Origin: Pontibacter chinhatensis
GTDB lineage: Bacteria > Bacteroidota > Bacteroidia > Cytophagales > Hymenobacteraceae
Assembly (NCBI RefSeq): GCF_900113285.1
Contig: NZ_FOOT01000006.1
Location: 124,001 to 188,000 of the forward strand
Direction: 5' to 3'
DNA: 64,000 bases
Shown here: positions 61,282 through 64,000 of the stretch, piece after piece
Numbering within the stretch: position 1 is the first letter of the stretch
How the letters are laid out: the number at the start of each line of letters is the position of its first letter
Made by a program: the position numbers and the translations under genes
The notes under the pieces: model-generated
The model's input: only the letters and a program-made list of their open reading frames with translations
Databases searched by the model: none
What the model was told of the DNA's origin: nothing

Positions 61282-62094
61282 CTAAAACCGGAGCGTAGCC
61301 ACCACGGGCAAATGGTCGGAGGCATAGCGCTCGGGGATAACCTGCTGCGACACGACCTTGAAGCCGGATGCTTTGCTGAAGGCGATGAAATCGATGGCGC
61401 GGGTGGGCACGTCTACGGGGATGGTTGGCGCGCAGTCGGATTGGCAGGTGCGGGTAAACGCTTTGTCGAGTTCGGCGATGGCCGCACTCTCGGGCAGGTC
61501 GTTAAAGTCGCCGGCAAGTATAAACGGCAGATGCTCCTGGGCGGCAATGCGGTTGATGGTTTGCACCTGCTGCAGGCGGTTGGCGGCGTTCTGCACGTCC
61601 AGGTGGGTGCTGCCGAAGCGGATGGTTTTGCCACCGGGCAGCGTTACGTTGGCCGTGGCCAGCACGCGGTCTTCTGCCTCCGGCGCGGCATCCTCGGGCA
61701 GCTGCACCAGGCTGGTCTCGCTGAGCGGGTACCTGGAAAGTATAGCCACGCCATACTCACCTCCTCCGAAGTCGATGGCGCGGGCGAAGAAGAAGTTCAT
61801 GCCCAGCTTTTCGGCAAGAACTACTGCCTGGTTAATATTGCCCGAGCGGCTGGTGTTCACGTCCACCTCCTGCAGCGCCACCAGGTCCGGGTTCTGCTCC
61901 CGGATAACACGGGCAATGGCATCCAGGTCTATCACGCCGGGCCGGATGGGCGGGTTGGCGTGGTGGATGTTATAGCTCATCACCCGCAGTTCCGTTACCG
62001 GCTCCTGTGTGACGGCCGTACTGCTGCTGGCACATCCCGACAGGGCCACGCATGCCCCGAGTATAAAAGTATAAAGTATAGCGAGTCGCTTCAT
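61282..62094 (-). CDS. Endonuclease/exonuclease/phosphatase-fold lipoprotein
   Basis: A 270-residue exported protein starting MKRLAILYTFILGACVALSG at 62094, with lipobox ALSGC. The EEP fold motifs are RVMSYNIHHANPP, LVALQEVDVNTSRSG (metal Glu), FGSTHLDVQNAANR, FILAGDFNDLPESAAI and YASDHLPVVATLRF (catalytic DH pair). Exported members hydrolyse phosphodiesters or phosphomonoesters, sometimes phospholipids or extracellular DNA. The substrate is unknown. In-frame residues upstream to 62124 are unlikely to be translated. Confidence 0.9.
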   Translation of the reverse strand: MKRLAILYTFILGACVALSGCASSSTAVTQEPVTELRVMSYNIHHANPPIRPGVIDLDAIARVIREQNPDLVALQEVDVNTSRSGNINQAVVLAEKLGMNFFFARAIDFGGGEYGVAILSRYPLSETSLVQLPEDAAPEAEDRVLATANVTLPGGKTIRFGSTHLDVQNAANRLQQVQTINRIAAQEHLPFILAGDFNDLPESAAIAELDKAFTRTCQSDCAPTIPVDVPTRAIDFIAFSKASGFKVVSQQVIPERYASDHLPVVATLRF

Positions 62095-62299
62095 GGTATA
62101 AGTACAGTTGGTGTTCCTGCCCATAAGCTAGAAAATATATCAGGGTTTTGCTATATAATTGGCTTCTCCTATTCTATTCATACACACAATTATATATTTT
62201 TTAATTATAACACTATATTTTTGTGTACATTAGATTCTGTAAAAGGGATAAATACAAGTGTATAGATAATCCAATCGTTCAGCTTTAGCACCTAAAATA

Positions 62300-62770
62300 A
62301 TGCTTGAACCATTTAAACAATTTATCTGCGACACATGCGCAGGAATCATTGAAAAGCCAGAAGTTGGATGGGTAGAATGGTTATGCTATTATGATGAACA
62401 AAAAGGCAAACTGATTAATAAGAACTTCCGCATTTGCCACCATGAAACAAGATGCATGATATTAGCCGATCATCATCATGTTTCTGACAACCACCTGAAT
62501 AACATGCTAAAGGATAATTCAATGGTCATCCAGCTCTATGGCATGCTTGATCCTGAACCAAATGTAAACCCACAGCAAAGTAAAGGAGTGAAAGTTGAGG
62601 ACATAGGTGAAACTGTTGAGTTTTTAAGAAGGCTAACATTACCATACTATGAAGAGGCTAGGCAGTACTGGAGTGAGGAAATTGCTGATGGTTACATTTC
62701 TGAGGCTAATGAGATCTCTCCATACTTTCCACATAACCTAAAGAGTATAATTGAAAGATATAGTCGTTAG
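62300..62770 (+). CDS. Hypothetical zinc-motif protein, AT-rich gene
   Basis: A 156-residue soluble protein. The start FICDTCAGIIEKPEVGWVEW and the following FRICHHETRCMILADHHHVS give two Cys pairs and a His cluster that probably bind zinc. The remainder is helical (VEFLRRLTLPYYEEARQYWS). The gene is visibly more AT-rich than its neighbours and sits in an AT-rich gap (62130-62300), suggesting transfer. It resembles accessory-region proteins of unknown role; no catalytic motif is seen. A terminator follows. Confidence 0.7.
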   Translation: MLEPFKQFICDTCAGIIEKPEVGWVEWLCYYDEQKGKLINKNFRICHHETRCMILADHHHVSDNHLNNMLKDNSMVIQLYGMLDPEPNVNPQQSKGVKVEDIGETVEFLRRLTLPYYEEARQYWSEEIADGYISEANEISPYFPHNLKSIIERYSR

Positions 62771-62814
62771 CATTACTGTTTTATCTGTAACACTTTATAC
62801 TGCCAAAGAACATA

Positions 62815-62847
62815 AAAAGCCCCTCCAATCCTAGAGAGGCTTTCTCG
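62815..62847. terminator. Terminator between convergent genes
   Basis: AAAGCC and CTC pair with GAG and GGCTTT around an eight-base loop. Confidence 0.65.
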
Positions 62848-62870
62848 TTTGTTATGGGTACATCTCAGCC

Positions 62871-63773
62871 CTATAACTCCGTAGCATTAAAGGTATCGCC
62901 CTGCGACACATCGCCGGTTTCGAAGCCTTTTCTAAACCAGCGTACTCTTTGGGCTGAGGTGCCGTGGGTGAAGGAGTCGGGTACTACTCTTCCGGTGGCT
63001 TGCTTTTGAAGGCGGTCGTCGCCGATGGCGCTGGCCGCATTCAGGGCTTCTTCCAGGTCGCCGGGCTCCATAAATCCGGTTGATTTTTGGGTATGGTGCG
63101 CCCACACACCGGCATAGAAATCGGCCTGTAACTCTACCCTCACCATCAGTTTATTGAACTCCGTTTCCGACAGTCTGCCCCGCATGGCGTTTACCTGGTC
63201 CATGGTACCCGTGATTTTCTGAATATGGTGCCCCACCTCGTGGCCCACCACATATGCCTGCGCAAAGTCTCCTGCAGCCCCAAACCGGTCTTCCATTTCT
63301 TTAAAAAAGCTCAGATCGAGGTACAGTTTCTCATCTCCCGGACAGTAAAAAGGTCCTGAGGCAGCAGAAGCAAAGCCGCAGGCTGAGTTCACCTGTCCCG
63401 AAAACAGTACCAGCGTGGGCTCTCTGTACCCTTGTATCATACTGCTCCAGAAATCCTCGGTATCAGCCAGCACCACGGCCGTCTGGTCGGCCAGCGCCTG
63501 CTCTTCCGGGCTTGCCTGGTAGTCGGTTGTTTGGGCATACTGCGGTTCCCCGCCCACAAACTGTTGCAGCAGCGCTAGCGGGTTGGTGCCTGTCAAAAAC
63601 ATCAGCAGCAACAGCACCCCTACAATAATCAGCCCCACTTTCGAGAAAAGGAGCCGGAACAAAGGAATAAGCAGCATGGGACTCATGCCTCTGCCCCCAC
63701 CTCCGAAGCCGCCTGCCGATTGCCCTCTACGGTCTTCTATGTTGGTGCTTTTTCTTCTGCCTCGCCATTTCAT
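62871..63773 (-). CDS. Neutral zinc metallopeptidase, YpfJ family
   Basis: A 300-residue inner-membrane protein. The short Gly/Arg-rich cytoplasmic N-terminus (MKWRGRRKSTNIEDRRGQSA) is followed by a helix, VGLIIVGVLLLLMFLTG (about 47-63), and a periplasmic domain. The catalytic motif is AYVVGHEVGHHIQKITG, with downstream ELQADFYAGVWAHHTQK supplying the further metal ligand. FYCPGDEKLYLDLSFFKEME is the family's substrate-side strand. C-terminal GTSAQRVRWFRKGFETGD is also conserved in YpfJ proteins. The peptidase family is clear; its targets are unknown. Confidence 0.93.
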   Translation of the reverse strand: MKWRGRRKSTNIEDRRGQSAGGFGGGGRGMSPMLLIPLFRLLFSKVGLIIVGVLLLLMFLTGTNPLALLQQFVGGEPQYAQTTDYQASPEEQALADQTAVVLADTEDFWSSMIQGYREPTLVLFSGQVNSACGFASAASGPFYCPGDEKLYLDLSFFKEMEDRFGAAGDFAQAYVVGHEVGHHIQKITGTMDQVNAMRGRLSETEFNKLMVRVELQADFYAGVWAHHTQKSTGFMEPGDLEEALNAASAIGDDRLQKQATGRVVPDSFTHGTSAQRVRWFRKGFETGDVSQGDTFNATEL

Positions 63774-64000
63774 AGTTATTTATTTCAATTGATTAAATGT
63801 TTGTCGATGTACAGGTAAACCGGGGTAACCTATCACTATATTGCAGTATAACGCAGGCAGCTATACTTGGATGCCCGCAGTTTAAACGAATGGCCTTAGT
63901 GGCGTGCAGGAGAGAGAATTTACACCTTTTCCCGCCGTGGTTGCAGGTATCAGCAGCAAGAGCGTATTCCTTGTGACCTGAACGTTAGCCAACACAAAAA
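63774..64000. other. Upstream region of the metallopeptidase gene
   Basis: No gene is seen before the window ends. It contains GCAGTATAACG and GCTATACTTGG copies of the AGTATA motif. Confidence 0.4.

Noticed and set aside
61312..62265. Plus-strand frame of 317 codons over the endonuclease/phosphatase gene
   Set aside because: The minus-strand product has a lipobox and the complete EEP motif set; the plus frame has neither.

Overview
The window looks like a chromosome segment from a member of the Bacteroidota, most likely the Cytophagales family Hymenobacteraceae (a Pontibacter-like organism). Supporting signs are promoters of the Bacteroidota type (TAnnTTTG, once with a TTG 19 bases upstream), few Shine-Dalgarno sequences, a SusB-like GH97 enzyme, LppY/LpqO and SIMPL proteins, and many exported proteins with short lipoprotein signals. 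I could run no database search, so the genus is an inference. There is one tRNA gene (Glu, TTC), no rRNA, no transposase and no CRISPR array.

Layout. 1-5 kb: the end of an MmeI-type restriction-modification enzyme, a lipoprotein and a cardiolipin synthase. 5.6-17.1 kb: MreB, a serine hydrolase, a 58-residue protein, GH97 alpha-glucosidase, an MBL-fold hydrolase, a zinc-finger protein, a SIMPL protein and small proteins. 17.3-30.1 kb: tRNA-Glu, then more AT-rich DNA with an HxlR regulator divergent from two flavin-dependent oxidoreductases, DUF389 and DUF421 membrane proteins, an AraC-type regulator, a secreted esterase, a DUF1259 protein, a chromate transporter and a cytosine deaminase-like enzyme. 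30.2-36.7 kb: a DUF4091 protein, a gamma-glutamyltransferase, a cyanophycinase and a PQQ-dependent sugar dehydrogenase. 37-42.6 kb: an AT-rich DUF1566 lipoprotein, then a copper-type cluster (CopB ATPase, Met-rich lipoprotein, PepSY protein). 42.8-46.6 kb: the oxidative pentose phosphate genes gnd-zwf-pgl. 47.5-52.9 kb: a lipocalin-like protein, a cold-shock protein, a PRC-barrel protein and PEP synthase. 53.2-59.9 kb: a sulfur cluster (MBL-rhodanese fusion, Crp/Fnr regulator, TauE/SafE exporter, TlpA thioredoxin, rhodanese lipoprotein, fatty acid hydroxylase). 60.9-63.8 kb: small hypothetical proteins, an endonuclease/phosphatase-fold lipoprotein and a YpfJ-type metallopeptidase.

Two features cut across the gene content. 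First, the hexamer AGTATA/TATACT, nearly always as AAGTATAA or its complement, occurs about 190 times by my hand count, where about 31 would be expected by chance. It sits between genes and inside them, and is nearly absent from the AT-rich 17.5-23.5 kb and 36.9-38.8 kb segments. Second, long intergenic gaps carry composite repeats built from small hairpin modules that keep a fixed order. Between copies the stems change on both sides at once, so pairing is conserved while sequence is not. Six of the eight blocks lie between convergent genes.

The clearest regulatory signal is a shared operator-promoter pair in the sulfur cluster. Near-identical 18-base palindromic sites stand at exactly the same distance from a TACCTTTG box before the MBL-rhodanese gene and before the TauE/SafE gene, with a Crp/Fnr-family gene between them.
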